From Rhizobium binae (GTDB lineage Bacteria > Pseudomonadota > Alphaproteobacteria > Rhizobiales > Rhizobiaceae), in NCBI RefSeq assembly GCF_017357225.1, contig NZ_CP071604.1, positions 561,001 through 625,000 on the forward strand: 64,000 nucleotides of DNA. The letters run 5' to 3'. The notes beneath the pieces are model-generated. The model was given only the letters and a program-made list of their open reading frames with translations, did not search any database and was not told where the DNA came from. Positions 40,301-49,100 of the stretch are shown in pieces (the stretch's first letter is position 1; the number at the start of each line of letters is the position of its first letter). The position numbers and the translations under genes were made by a program.

Positions 40301-42514
40301 ATGACCTATACCAATTTCACGCTCGAAACCGACGCCGACGGCATCGCTCTCGTCACCTGGGACATGCCCGGCAAATCGATGAACGTCTTCACCGCCGAGG
40401 TGATGGAAGAGCTCAATGCGATCATAGACACAACGACCGCTGACGCCGCCGTCAAGGGTGTCGTTTTCACTTCGGGCAAGTCCTCCTTCTCCGGCGGCGC
40501 CGATTTGTCGATGATCAAGTCGATGTTCAGTTCCTATCAGGAGGAGAAGGCAAGGAGCCCGCAAACGGCCGTTCGGACGCTCTTTGGCCTTGTCGGCCGC
40601 ATGAGCAGCCTGTTCCGCAAGCTCGAAACCTCGGGCAAGCCCTGGGTGTCGGCGATCAACGGCACCTGCATGGGCGGCGCCTTCGAACTGTCGCTCGCCT
40701 GCCACGGCCGTGTCGCCTCCAATGCCAAGAGCGTCAAGATCGCACTGCCCGAGGTCAAGGTCGGCATCTTCCCCGGCGCCGGCGGCACCCAGCGTGTGCC
40801 GCGGCTCGCCAATGCCCAGGATGCGCTGCAGATGATGACGACCGGCCAGTCGCTGAGCGGCTCCCGCGCCAAGGCAATGAACCTCGTGCATCAGGTGGTC
40901 GAGCCGGACCAGTTGATCCCCGCCGCCAAGCAGATGATCAAGGACGGCCTGAAGCCGGTCGCCCCCTGGGACGAGAAGGGCTTCAAGCTGCCGGGCGGCG
41001 GCATCTGGACGCCGGCCTCGGCCCAGCTCTGGCCGGCTGCACCGGCAATCCTGCGCCGCGAAACCTCGGGCAATTACCCCGCCGCGCTCGCCATCCTGAA
41101 ATGCGTCTATGAAGGCCTGCAGGTGCCCTTCGATACCGGCCTGAAGATCGAGCAGCGTTATTTCACCGAGGTGCTGCAGACCCGCGAAGCCTTCTCGATG
41201 ATCCGCTCGCTGTTCATCTCGATGCAGGAACTCGGCAAAGGCGCCCGCCGCCCGGCCGGCATCCCCAAGTCCGAACTCAAGCATGTCGGCGTCGTCGGCG
41301 CCGGCTTCATGGGCGCTTCGATCGCCTATGTCACTGCCGCTGCCGGTCTCCCGGTGACCCTGATCGACCGCGACATGGAAGCTGCCGCCAAGGGCAAGGC
41401 CGTGTGCGAGGGGCTCGTCAAGGATTCCGTCGGTAAGGGGCGGTTTACGCAGGACGAGGCTGCAGCCCTTCTCTCCCGCATCACCCCTTCGGCCGACTAT
41501 GCCGGGCTCTCTACTGCCGATCTCGTCATCGAGGCGGTGTTCGAGGATCGCCAGGTGAAGAAATCAGTCATCGCGGCGGTTGAAGCCGTGCTGCCCGAGG
41601 GCGCGATCTTCGCCTCCAATACCTCGACGCTGCCGATCACGGGCCTTGCGAAGAATTCCAAACGCCCCGCCGATTTCATCGGCATCCACTTCTTCTCGCC
41701 GGTCGAGAAGATGATGCTGACCGAGGTCATTCTCGGCAAGGAGACCGGCGACAAGGCGCTGGCCGTCGCGCTCGATTATGTCGCGGCGATCAAGAAGACG
41801 CCGATCGTCGTCAACGACACCCGCGGCTTCTTCGTCAATCGCTGCGTGCTGCGCTACATGTCGGAAAGCTACGACATGCTGATCGAGGGCGTGCCGCCGG
41901 TCATGATCGAGAATGCCGCCAAGATGGCCGGCATGCCGGTCGGTCCCCTGGCGCTCAACGACGAGGTGGCGATCGACCTGTCACTGAAGATCCTCAAGGC
42001 CACCGTTGCCGACCTCGGCGAAAAGGCGATCGACCCCAGGCATATGGAGCTGATCTCCCGCATGGTGGAAAAGGAGGGCCGCTTCGGCCGCAAAAACTCC
42101 AAGGGCTTCTATGACTATCCGCCCAAACCGGCGAAGAAATCGCTCTGGCCGGAGCTTAGGAGCTTCTATCCGCAAAAGACGGCGGACGAGGTCGATGTTG
42201 CCGTCCTCAAACAGCGCTTCCTCGTCACCATCGCGCTGGAGGCCGCCCGCACCGTCGAGGAAGGCATCGTCACCGACCCGCGCGAAGCCGACGTCGGCTC
42301 GATCCTCGGCTTCGGCTTCGCGCCCTATACCGGCGGGGCGCTGAGCTATATCGACGGCATGGGTGTGAAGGCTTTCGTCGAATTGGCAGAAAAGTTAGCA
42401 GGGGCTTACGGAGATCACTTCAAGCCGACGCCGCTGCTGAAGGACATGGCCGCCAAGGGCGAGGCCTTCTATGGCCGGTTCGATCCCTATGCGAAGATCG
42501 GGAAGGCGGCGTAA
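40301..42514 (+). CDS. Bifunctional enoyl-CoA hydratase/3-hydroxyacyl-CoA dehydrogenase (FadJ/FadB-like)
   Basis: 737 residues from ATG 40301, preceded by GGGAGGAACCCA. An N-terminal crotonase domain (about 1-190) shows SSFSGGADLSMIKS, NGTCMGGAFELSLACHG and the catalytic Glu region PEVKVGIFPGAGGTQRVP. The NAD-binding dehydrogenase starts near 328 (VGVVGAGFMGASIAYVT), with GIHFFSPVEKMMLTEVI around the catalytic His and a C-terminal dehydrogenase domain repeated (GRKNSKGFYDYPP). It hydrates enoyl-CoA and oxidises the 3-hydroxy product to 3-ketoacyl-CoA. It is the last gene of the operon after acyl-CoA dehydrogenase, thiolase and cupin, completing one turn of beta-oxidation. Confidence 0.95.
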   Translation: MTYTNFTLETDADGIALVTWDMPGKSMNVFTAEVMEELNAIIDTTTADAAVKGVVFTSGKSSFSGGADLSMIKSMFSSYQEEKARSPQTAVRTLFGLVGRMSSLFRKLETSGKPWVSAINGTCMGGAFELSLACHGRVASNAKSVKIALPEVKVGIFPGAGGTQRVPRLANAQDALQMMTTGQSLSGSRAKAMNLVHQVVEPDQLIPAAKQMIKDGLKPVAPWDEKGFKLPGGGIWTPASAQLWPAAPAILRRETSGNYPAALAILKCVYEGLQVPFDTGLKIEQRYFTEVLQTREAFSMIRSLFISMQELGKGARRPAGIPKSELKHVGVVGAGFMGASIAYVTAAAGLPVTLIDRDMEAAAKGKAVCEGLVKDSVGKGRFTQDEAAALLSRITPSADYAGLSTADLVIEAVFEDRQVKKSVIAAVEAVLPEGAIFASNTSTLPITGLAKNSKRPADFIGIHFFSPVEKMMLTEVILGKETGDKALAVALDYVAAIKKTPIVVNDTRGFFVNRCVLRYMSESYDMLIEGVPPVMIENAAKMAGMPVGPLALNDEVAIDLSLKILKATVADLGEKAIDPRHMELISRMVEKEGRFGRKNSKGFYDYPPKPAKKSLWPELRSFYPQKTADEVDVAVLKQRFLVTIALEAARTVEEGIVTDPREADVGSILGFGFAPYTGGALSYIDGMGVKAFVELAEKLAGAYGDHFKPTPLLKDMAAKGEAFYGRFDPYAKIGKAA

Positions 42515-42542
42515 GGCTGTTTTTGGGCGGACTGCCTTTTCT

Positions 42543-42678
42543 GTCGTGCCGTGGCAGCCCCCTCCGCTTTGCCGGGTATCTTCCCACAGGTGGGCAGATC
42601 GGCAAGTTGCCGGCTCACCGAATCCATTCTCCGTCTTGATGCCCCGGCAGGGCAGAGGTGGCCGCCACACGGCACGAC
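42543..42678. repeat. 136-bp imperfect palindromic intergenic element
   Basis: GTCGTGCCGTG (42543-42553) is mirrored by CACGGCACGAC (42668-42678). Inside, CCCCTCCGCTTTGCCGGG mirrors a matching GC-rich block near 42640-42662 with a few mismatches. An element of this size with terminal and internal complementarity resembles rhizobial mosaic elements. It sits after the beta-oxidation operon and could end its transcript. It recurs in partial form near 21520-21620. Confidence 0.6.
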
Positions 42679-42724
42679 ATTAAAGAGATCGCGCCATTTT
42701 CTCTCGGCGGTCGCAGGGCAGCAC

Positions 42725-43225
42725 TCACCCGCTCGACACTTCGGCCTCCTCCAGCATTCCCATCACCCGCGCCATGACAGCCCGCGCCGCATCGAGCTCC
42801 GCCGATGCAAACGCCGCCCCAAGCCCATCCGCCCATCCGGCCTGCGCCATCTCGATCACCCCCAGCCGCTCCGCCCCTTCGCCCGTCAGCCGCACCAGCT
42901 TGGCGCGCTGGTGCTGCGGATTCTCGGCATAGGCGATCAGGCCTTCGCCCGCCAGCACATCGGTAAGCCGCTGCACACCCTGGCGGGCGAGGCCGAGGGT
43001 GCGGGCGATCTGCGCTACCGACATGTCACCACGCCGCGCCGTCGCCAGCACCTGCCAGCGCGCACTCGTTTGTCCCGCCGGTTTTGCCAGCCGATCACCG
43101 GCCGCCGTCAGATGGGCGGCCAGACGCAGGGCCGTGATCGCGAAAGCGGCAAAGGCATCCCCTCCCACGGTTCGCTCCGGTCGATTTTGTTTGACAACAT
43201 GTTGTCGATTCTGTAACTCATTCAT
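42725..43225 (-). CDS. MarR family transcriptional regulator
   Basis: 166 residues from ATG 43225 (MNELQNRQHVVKQNRPE). The winged HTH is MSVAQIARTLGLARQGVQRL with the wing ENPQHQRAKLVRLT; PAGQTSARWQVLATARRG precedes it, and a C-terminal helical dimerisation tail follows. The frame is open to 43843 but that is read-through of the opposite-strand genes. A perfect 14-bp palindrome lies inside codons 7-11 and a second near-perfect one just upstream. The divergent GFA-family gene starts 58 bp away. Auto-regulation and control of the neighbour are likely; the ligand is unknown. Confidence 0.9.
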   Translation of the reverse strand: MNELQNRQHVVKQNRPERTVGGDAFAAFAITALRLAAHLTAAGDRLAKPAGQTSARWQVLATARRGDMSVAQIARTLGLARQGVQRLTDVLAGEGLIAYAENPQHQRAKLVRLTGEGAERLGVIEMAQAGWADGLGAAFASAELDAARAVMARVMGMLEEAEVSSG

Positions 43226-43242
43226 AATGACAACATATTGTC
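43193..43242. promoter_or_regulatory. Twin MarR operators between marR and the GFA gene
   Basis: GACAACATGTTGTC (43193-43206) is a perfect palindrome inside the 5' end of the MarR gene. GACAACATATTGTC (43229-43242) differs at one central position and lies just upstream of the start codon. Their centres are 36 bp apart. MarR proteins bind such palindromes as dimers. The arrangement predicts repression of both divergent transcripts. Confidence 0.65.
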
Positions 43243-43282
43243 CTAAGTCTGCGCCCGCTGCAACGCCAAGGAGGAGATCATC

Positions 43283-43687
43283 ATGAAGAAGGCCTACAAA
43301 GGAAGCTGCCACTGCGGCAAAGTGAATTACGAGGTGGATATCGATCTCGAAGCAGGCACTGGTCGCTGCAATTGCTCGATCTGCGCCAAGCGGCGCTATT
43401 GGGGCGCCAACGTCAAGCCCGAGGATTTCCGGCTGATGTGCGACGAAGCGGTTATGGCCGACTATCAGTTCAACACGATGAGCGGCCATCACCGCTTCTG
43501 CCGCACCTGCGGCGTGCCAGCATTTGGAGACGGTTATGTCGAGGCGATCGGCGGCGCCTATGTCTCGATCAACATCGCCTGCCTCGACGATATCACCCCT
43601 GAGGAACTGGCGGCGCTGCCGGTGCGTTACGCCGACGGCAGGCACGATGCCTGGTGGAACGAGCCGGCGGTGACGAGTTATCTCTGA
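43283..43687 (+). CDS. GFA (CENP-V-like) family zinc protein
   Basis: 134 residues. The cysteine pattern is complete: [13 protein letters not shown] (about 7), [14 protein letters not shown] (about 31) and [14 protein letters not shown] (about 70), giving the zinc sites of the glutathione-dependent formaldehyde-activating (GFA) fold. Most homologues are not proven formaldehyde enzymes. AAGGAGGAGATCATC precedes the ATG. It is divergent from the MarR regulator and separated only by the operator region, so it is the likely target. Confidence 0.9.
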   Translation: MKKAYKGSCHCGKVNYEVDIDLEAGTGRCNCSICAKRRYWGANVKPEDFRLMCDEAVMADYQFNTMSGHHRFCRTCGVPAFGDGYVEAIGGAYVSINIACLDDITPEELAALPVRYADGRHDAWWNEPAVTSYL

Positions 43688-43793
43688 AGCAATTCCAGCG
43701 GTTTTGCGTTCGGAACTGCACGAGCGGAATGCTCCCTTGTCGGATCGTCGTCCTCCCGTTCGTCCTCTGTCCATAGCGAAAAGGAGAACGAGC

Positions 43794-44237
43794 GTGAACG
43801 ATGAAACGAAGGTCAGGATCGAGGAAGAAGCGATCATCGCCATGCTGATGATGCGGGCAAGGGCGCTCGGCGAAAAGAACGCCGAGGAGGCGCTTTCCTA
43901 CGAGGCGGAGGATTCCGTCGAGTTTTCCCTGGCGCCGCCGCTCGCCTTTTACGGCCGGGACGAGGCGAGTCTGCGGGCGTGGTTCGACACGTGGGACGGC
44001 CCGATCGGCGGCGAAGTGCGCGATGCCAAGCTGACGGTCGGCGGCGATGTCGCGTTCTGGAGCGGTCTCATGCGCATGACCGGAACCAAGACCGATGGCA
44101 CCGAAGTCGATCTCTGGTTCCGCCAGACCCTCGGCCTCGTCAAGCGTGACGGGAAATGGATCGTCGCTCACCAGCACGCCTCGGTGCCCTTCGCCATGGA
44201 TGGCAGCGGCCGCGCACTGCTCGATCTTCAGCCGTGA
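43794..44237 (+). CDS. SnoaL-like/nuclear transport factor 2 fold protein
   Basis: 147 residues from GTG 43794, because AAGGAGAACGAGC lies directly before it. The NTF2-like cone is recognised from VRIEEEAIIAMLMMRARALG, PPLAFYGRDEASLRAWFDTW, GDVAFWSGLMRMTGTKTDG and the ending WFRQTLGLVKRDGKWIVAHQH. Members act as isomerases, cyclases or hydrolases, or as ligand-binding proteins. It is 106 bp after the GFA gene and convergent with the MFS gene. It might be in the MarR-controlled unit, but this is not shown. Confidence 0.82.
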   Translation: MNDETKVRIEEEAIIAMLMMRARALGEKNAEEALSYEAEDSVEFSLAPPLAFYGRDEASLRAWFDTWDGPIGGEVRDAKLTVGGDVAFWSGLMRMTGTKTDGTEVDLWFRQTLGLVKRDGKWIVAHQHASVPFAMDGSGRALLDLQP

Positions 44238-44252
44238 CTCGGACCTCGGATG

Positions 44253-45455
44253 TCAGGCAGGGTTCTCCGCCAGCTTCCGCCGGCCGCTCCGGACAGCGAT
44301 GATGCCGATGCCCATCAGAAGCAGGATCGCTGTCGCATAGATATCGGTGGTCAAGCCATAGCCGGCCGATTTCGCCAGGAAGCCGGCGAGGATCGCCGGC
44401 AGGCTGAAGGCGAGATAGCTCTGGACATAGAAGGCGGCAAGCAGGCCGGCGCGCTCATCCGCTTTGGCGAGCGGCATGATGGTGCCGATCGAGCCGAGGA
44501 AATTGGTGCCGAAACCGGCGCCGGTGAAGACGGTGCCGATGAGCAGCAGCGGTACATTGGCGAGATGCACGCCGGCAACGACCGTCAGGATCCCGAGCGT
44601 CTTTGCCGACACGCCGAAACCCAGATTGGCCGATGCCGTCTTGCTGCGCCTGAGATAGACGGCGATCGCGCCGCTGACCATCAACGCGGTGACGACGGCC
44701 CCGCCGGTTAGCGGCGCCCTGCTGCCGGTCGTGCTGGCGACCAGCGACGGCACCAGCGAAAGGTAGAAGCCGGCAAGCGTCCAGTTGGCGATATTGATCG
44801 GCGTCACCAGCGAGAGCGGCCGTTTTACCTGCGGGGGAATGGCGACCCTGGGGATCAGGGAGCCGAGGGCGCCCGGCCGCCTGCCGCCGGTCTCGCGCGT
44901 CAGCCAGATGGCCGCCGCCAGCAGCATGAAGGCAAGAAGCAGCAGCGCATAAATGAGATGCATCGGGAAAGGCCCATATTGGATCAGGGCGCTGGTGCCG
45001 ACCGCGCCGACCGCCATGCCGCAAAGCGGCGCGATCGAATTGACGATCTGCCCCTTGGCCCGGTCGACATCGACGAGAGCGGCTCCGAGCGAGGCGCCGG
45101 CAATCCCGGTCGCAATACCCTGCACGATCCGCGCCGCGATCAGCCAGCCGGGGCCGCTGGCGACGACGAAGAGGCCCATGGCTGCGATTTCGAGCACGAG
45201 AGCGAAGAAGATCACCGGCTTGCGGCCGAGATGGTCGGAGATCGAACCGGCGATCAACAGCGCCGCCAGCAGCGCGAAGGCGTAGACGGCAAAGACCACC
45301 GTGATCAGCACCGGCGAGAGCGAGAAATTCTCCTGATAGATCCGATAGAGCGGCGTCGGCGCCGCCGAGGCGCCGAAAAAAGTGGCGAGCGTCAGCGCGT
45401 GAAAGCCGATCGAGGGATGAGGCGCATTCTCTGTGGATTTGGCTGCGGCGACCAT
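44253..45455 (-). CDS. Major facilitator superfamily transporter
   Basis: 400 residues and about 12 hydrophobic segments. The A-like motif GSISDHLGRKPVIFFALV lies between segments 2 and 3; SIGFHALTLATFFGASAAPTPLY opens the protein. The overall pattern fits a drug or small-molecule exporter. AGAGGG precedes the ATG at 45455. The divergent TetR regulator starts 134 bp away, so it is probably regulated by it. Its 3' end lies 16 bp from the SnoaL-like gene in convergent orientation. The substrate is unknown. Confidence 0.9.
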   Translation of the reverse strand: MVAAAKSTENAPHPSIGFHALTLATFFGASAAPTPLYRIYQENFSLSPVLITVVFAVYAFALLAALLIAGSISDHLGRKPVIFFALVLEIAAMGLFVVASGPGWLIAARIVQGIATGIAGASLGAALVDVDRAKGQIVNSIAPLCGMAVGAVGTSALIQYGPFPMHLIYALLLLAFMLLAAAIWLTRETGGRRPGALGSLIPRVAIPPQVKRPLSLVTPINIANWTLAGFYLSLVPSLVASTTGSRAPLTGGAVVTALMVSGAIAVYLRRSKTASANLGFGVSAKTLGILTVVAGVHLANVPLLLIGTVFTGAGFGTNFLGSIGTIMPLAKADERAGLLAAFYVQSYLAFSLPAILAGFLAKSAGYGLTTDIYATAILLLMGIGIIAVRSGRRKLAENPA

Positions 45456-45471
45456 GTATAAGCCCTCTTAA

Positions 45472-45492
45472 AGCTAAGGCGTTGCGTTAGCT
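45472..45492. promoter_or_regulatory. Candidate TetR operator between MFS and tetR
   Basis: AGCTAA (45472-45477) and TTAGCT (45487-45492) bound a 21-bp imperfect palindrome whose inner positions also match in part (GC at 8-9 with GC at 13-14). It lies 17 bp upstream of the MFS start codon and about 97 bp upstream of tetR, the expected place for a repressor site. Confidence 0.5.
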
Positions 45493-45588
45493 CCATGTAG
45501 GACGGATGGATCATAAAGGCAAATTATTTGCGTTTATGGGTCTGTCAAAGAATTTGAACGATAAGTGTCAGGGGGAGCCGGCGTCGAA

Positions 45589-46146
45589 ATGGCAGTGAAA
45601 GAAAATCTCCGGCCGGGCGGTAGAAGCGCCCGGGTTCAGGCCTCGGTGCACAAAGCTGCCCGCGAGTTGCTGGCCGAGATGAACCGCGCCGAGGTGACCA
45701 TCCCGTTGATCGCCGCCAGGGCGGGTGTGACGCCGTCGACCATCTATCGCCGCTGGGGCGATCTGCAGGAACTGCTTGCCGATGTCGCCGTCGAGCGGCT
45801 GCGGCCGGACATGCAGCCGGTCGATGCCGGCAGCGGCAAGGCCGATCTTGAAGCCTGGGCCGAGCAATATGCCGAGGAGATGGCTTCGGGGCCGGGCCGA
45901 GAGATGATCCGCGACGTGCTGGCGGCGCAGGCGGGGGTTAACGCTTGCAAATGCGCAGAATATACGCGTCAGCAGATCGACGTCATCGCCGAGAGGGCAA
46001 AGCTTCGTGGTGAGACCTTCCCCGATGTCGACAGTGTCATGGATCAGGTGGTGGCGCCGATCATGTATCGCATCCTGTTCGCCGACGTGCCGGATACCGC
46101 GCATGTGCGCGATCTCGTTTCGCGTGTCGTACGCGCGAGCGACTGA
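45589..46146 (+). CDS. TetR/AcrR family transcriptional regulator
   Basis: 185 residues. The HTH is in EVTIPLIAARAGVTPSTIYR with RRWGDLQELLADV, the classic TetR pattern, and the C-terminal half is a helical ligand-binding domain with three cysteines in its middle (NACKCAEYTR). GGGGGAGCC precedes the ATG at 45589, at a rather long spacing. It is divergent from the MFS exporter, so exporter control is likely. It is convergent with the sensor kinase gene. Confidence 0.9.
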   Translation: MAVKENLRPGGRSARVQASVHKAARELLAEMNRAEVTIPLIAARAGVTPSTIYRRWGDLQELLADVAVERLRPDMQPVDAGSGKADLEAWAEQYAEEMASGPGREMIRDVLAAQAGVNACKCAEYTRQQIDVIAERAKLRGETFPDVDSVMDQVVAPIMYRILFADVPDTAHVRDLVSRVVRASD

Positions 46147-46154
46147 ACTGCCTG

Positions 46155-49100
46155 TTATTCGGCAGCCGCGCGTTTCAACCCGGATATCTGGGTGATATAG
46201 GCACGCAGCGCTGCCGGCCGCACCGGCTTGTGCTGGACGGCGATATCGTGCCGCTCGGCCTCGCTGCGCACTTCCGGCGTGCGGTCGGCGGTAACAAGCA
46301 AAGCGGGGATATCGACGCCGAACTGCCGGCGCAGATGCAGGATCGCGGCTATGCCGGTGCCGTCGTCTAGATGATAATCGGCGATGACGAGGTCCGGCGG
46401 TCTGTCACGGCCATCAGCTGCGCTCACATCGGCCAGGCGGTCCGCCGCCGTCACCTCGCAGCCCCAGCCGCTGAGCAGCAACCGCATGCCTTCGAGGATT
46501 TTCGGCTCGTTATCGATGCAGAGCACCTTCAGCCCCTTGAGCGGCTGCGCGGGCCGGTCGGTCGGCGCCGCGGCTGCGACCGCCTCGGCCGGGCGCGAGA
46601 CGTCGAGCGGCATGGCGATGCGGAACTCCGTTCCCCTGCCGTGTGTCGACTGCAGCTCGACCGGATGATTGAGAACGCGGGCGATGCGGTCGACGATCGA
46701 AAGGCCGAGCCCGAGACCGGAGGCGGTTTTCGCTCCTTCGTCGAGCCGCGCGAATTCCTTGAACACGGTGCGGAATTTCGACGGCGGAATGCCGATGCCG
46801 GAATCGATTACCTGGATGATCACCTGGTTGCCGCGCCGCCGCGCCCCGACCAGCACCTTACCGCTAATCGTGTATTTGATGGCGTTGGAAACCAGGTTCT
46901 GCACCAGCCGGCGCAGCAGGTTCGGATCGGAGCGGACCCTGAGCGACGTCGGCATGACCACCAGCTTCAGCTGTTTTTCCCGGGCGATCGGCGCAAAATC
47001 GGTCTCGATCCGCTCCAACAGGTCGGAAAGCGCCACTGAGGCAAGCCGCGGCCGCATGGCGCCGGTGTCGAGCCTGGAGATATCGAGCACCGCGCCGAGA
47101 ATGGTTTCGACCGATTCCAGCGCCGAATCGATGTTGCGCACGATCGGGCTGTTGTCGGATTGCGCCATGCGCTCGACCAGCGCCGAGGAATAGAGCCTGG
47201 CGGCGTTGAGCGGCTGCAGGATGTCGTGGCCGGCGGCGGCGAAGAAACGGGTCTTGCCGATATTCGCCTCGTCGGCGGCGGCCCGCGCTTCGGCGAGTTC
47301 GCGGTTGACGCGGGTGAGTTCCGCCGTGCGTTCGGCGACGCGCTGCTCCAGCGTCTCGTTCGCCTGTTTCAGCGCCTGATCGGCGCTGACGCGCTGGGTG
47401 ATGTCGGTGAAGGTGGCGACGATGCCCTTGTCGGGCATGGCATTGGAGCGCACCTCGATGATCCGCTCGCCGCCGCCGAGCACCAGCGCGAAGGGTTTGT
47501 CGAGCGTCAGGAAATGCCGCACCGTCTGCTGCAGGTCGCCGGGCGCGATGTCGCCGCGCTGGCTGAGAATGGTGACGATATCGGCCAGGGGAAAACCGAC
47601 CTGGCCGGCATTCTCCGGCAGGTCGAGCAATTGCCGGAAGCGGCGGTTCCAGATCGTCAGCCGGTTGGAGCTGTCGAAGACGGCAATGCCCTGGTCCATC
47701 TGCGACAGCGCGGTCTGCAGCATGTCCTGGTTATATTGCAGCGCCTCGCTCGCCTGGTCGAGCAGCCAGGCGGTGTCGGAGGAGGCATCTTCGATCTTCT
47801 GAAGGATCAACGACAGCACCAGCCGCGCCGAGGAGGAGCCGATGGCGCTGCCGAGCAGCTGTTCGCTGAAATGGATCAGCGCCATGTCGGCCGGCTGCTC
47901 GTCCTCCAGCTTGCGGCCGGAACTTTGCTCATAGGTCGTCAGCGAGCGCTGCATGCGCTCCTCGCCGAGGTAGCGCGAGATTGCCGCCTTGAGGTCGCCG
48001 ACGCTGATGCGGGTTTTCCAGCCGCGCGTGGCAAATTGCGAGCGTGAATGCCGTTTGACGAAAATGCCGGCCTGGATGCGTTCCAGCGGCCTGGCATTGC
48101 GGGTGAGCGATCCGACGATGACGAAAGCGGTGTTGACGAGCAGGCTCATTAGGGTCGCATTGACCAGCGGGTCGGCGTCGGGCGCGGTAAACAGCGTGGC
48201 GCCGGGGAAGATGAAGCCGAGCACGGCGCTTGCCACATGCGAATAATCGGGGCCGCCGAGCGACGGCAGGAACAGCAGATAGATCCAGATGACGAAGCCG
48301 GACGTCAGCCCGAGGATGGCGCCGCGCGCATTTGCCCGCCGCCAGATCAGTCCGACGAACAGGGCAGGGGCGATCTGCGCGATCGCCGCGAACGAGAGAA
48401 GGCCGATCGAGGCCAGCCCCGCCGTGCTGTCGGTCGAGCGGTAGTAGGCGTAACCGAACAACAGCACGGCGAAGATCGCGCTGCGGCGGATGTTCAGCAG
48501 CGTCTTGGCGAAATCGTCGCGCTGGCCGGTGCGGCCGGCGAGTTTGCGCCGCAGGAAGATCGGCATGATGATGTCGTTCGACACCATGATCGACAGCGCC
48601 ACGGAATCGACGATGACCATCGCCGTTGCGGCGGAGAAGCCGCCGATGAAGGTGATCAGCGAAACCACCGGCATCTCGCCGGCAAGCGGCAGCGACAGCA
48701 TGTAGAAATCGGCATTGCCGGCGCCGCCGAAGGTCAGCAGCCCGCCGATCGCCACCGGCAGCACGAAGAGATTGATTGCGATCAGATAGACGGGAAACAG
48801 AAAGCCGGCGAGTTTCAGCTGTTTCGCCGTCCGGTTTTCCACGACCGTCACGTGAAATTGCCGCGGCAGCATGATGATCGCGAAGGCCGACAGTGCGATC
48901 AGGGTGATCCAGCGGCTGATCGGCGTGTGATAATTCAGCGCCGACATCACCAGGCTGTTTTCGACGGTCTTCTGCCAGAGGTCGGTCGGACCATCGAAAA
49001 GAAACCAGATGACGCAGATGCCGGCCGTCAGGAAGGCAACCAGCTTGACCACCGATTCCATCGAAACCGCGAGGATCAGCCCGTCCTGATGTTCCGTCGC

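Noticed and set aside
42725..43843. 372-residue extension of the MarR frame
   Set aside because: The upstream part covers the GFA and SnoaL genes in reverse; the MarR start at 43225 fits the family length and operator position.
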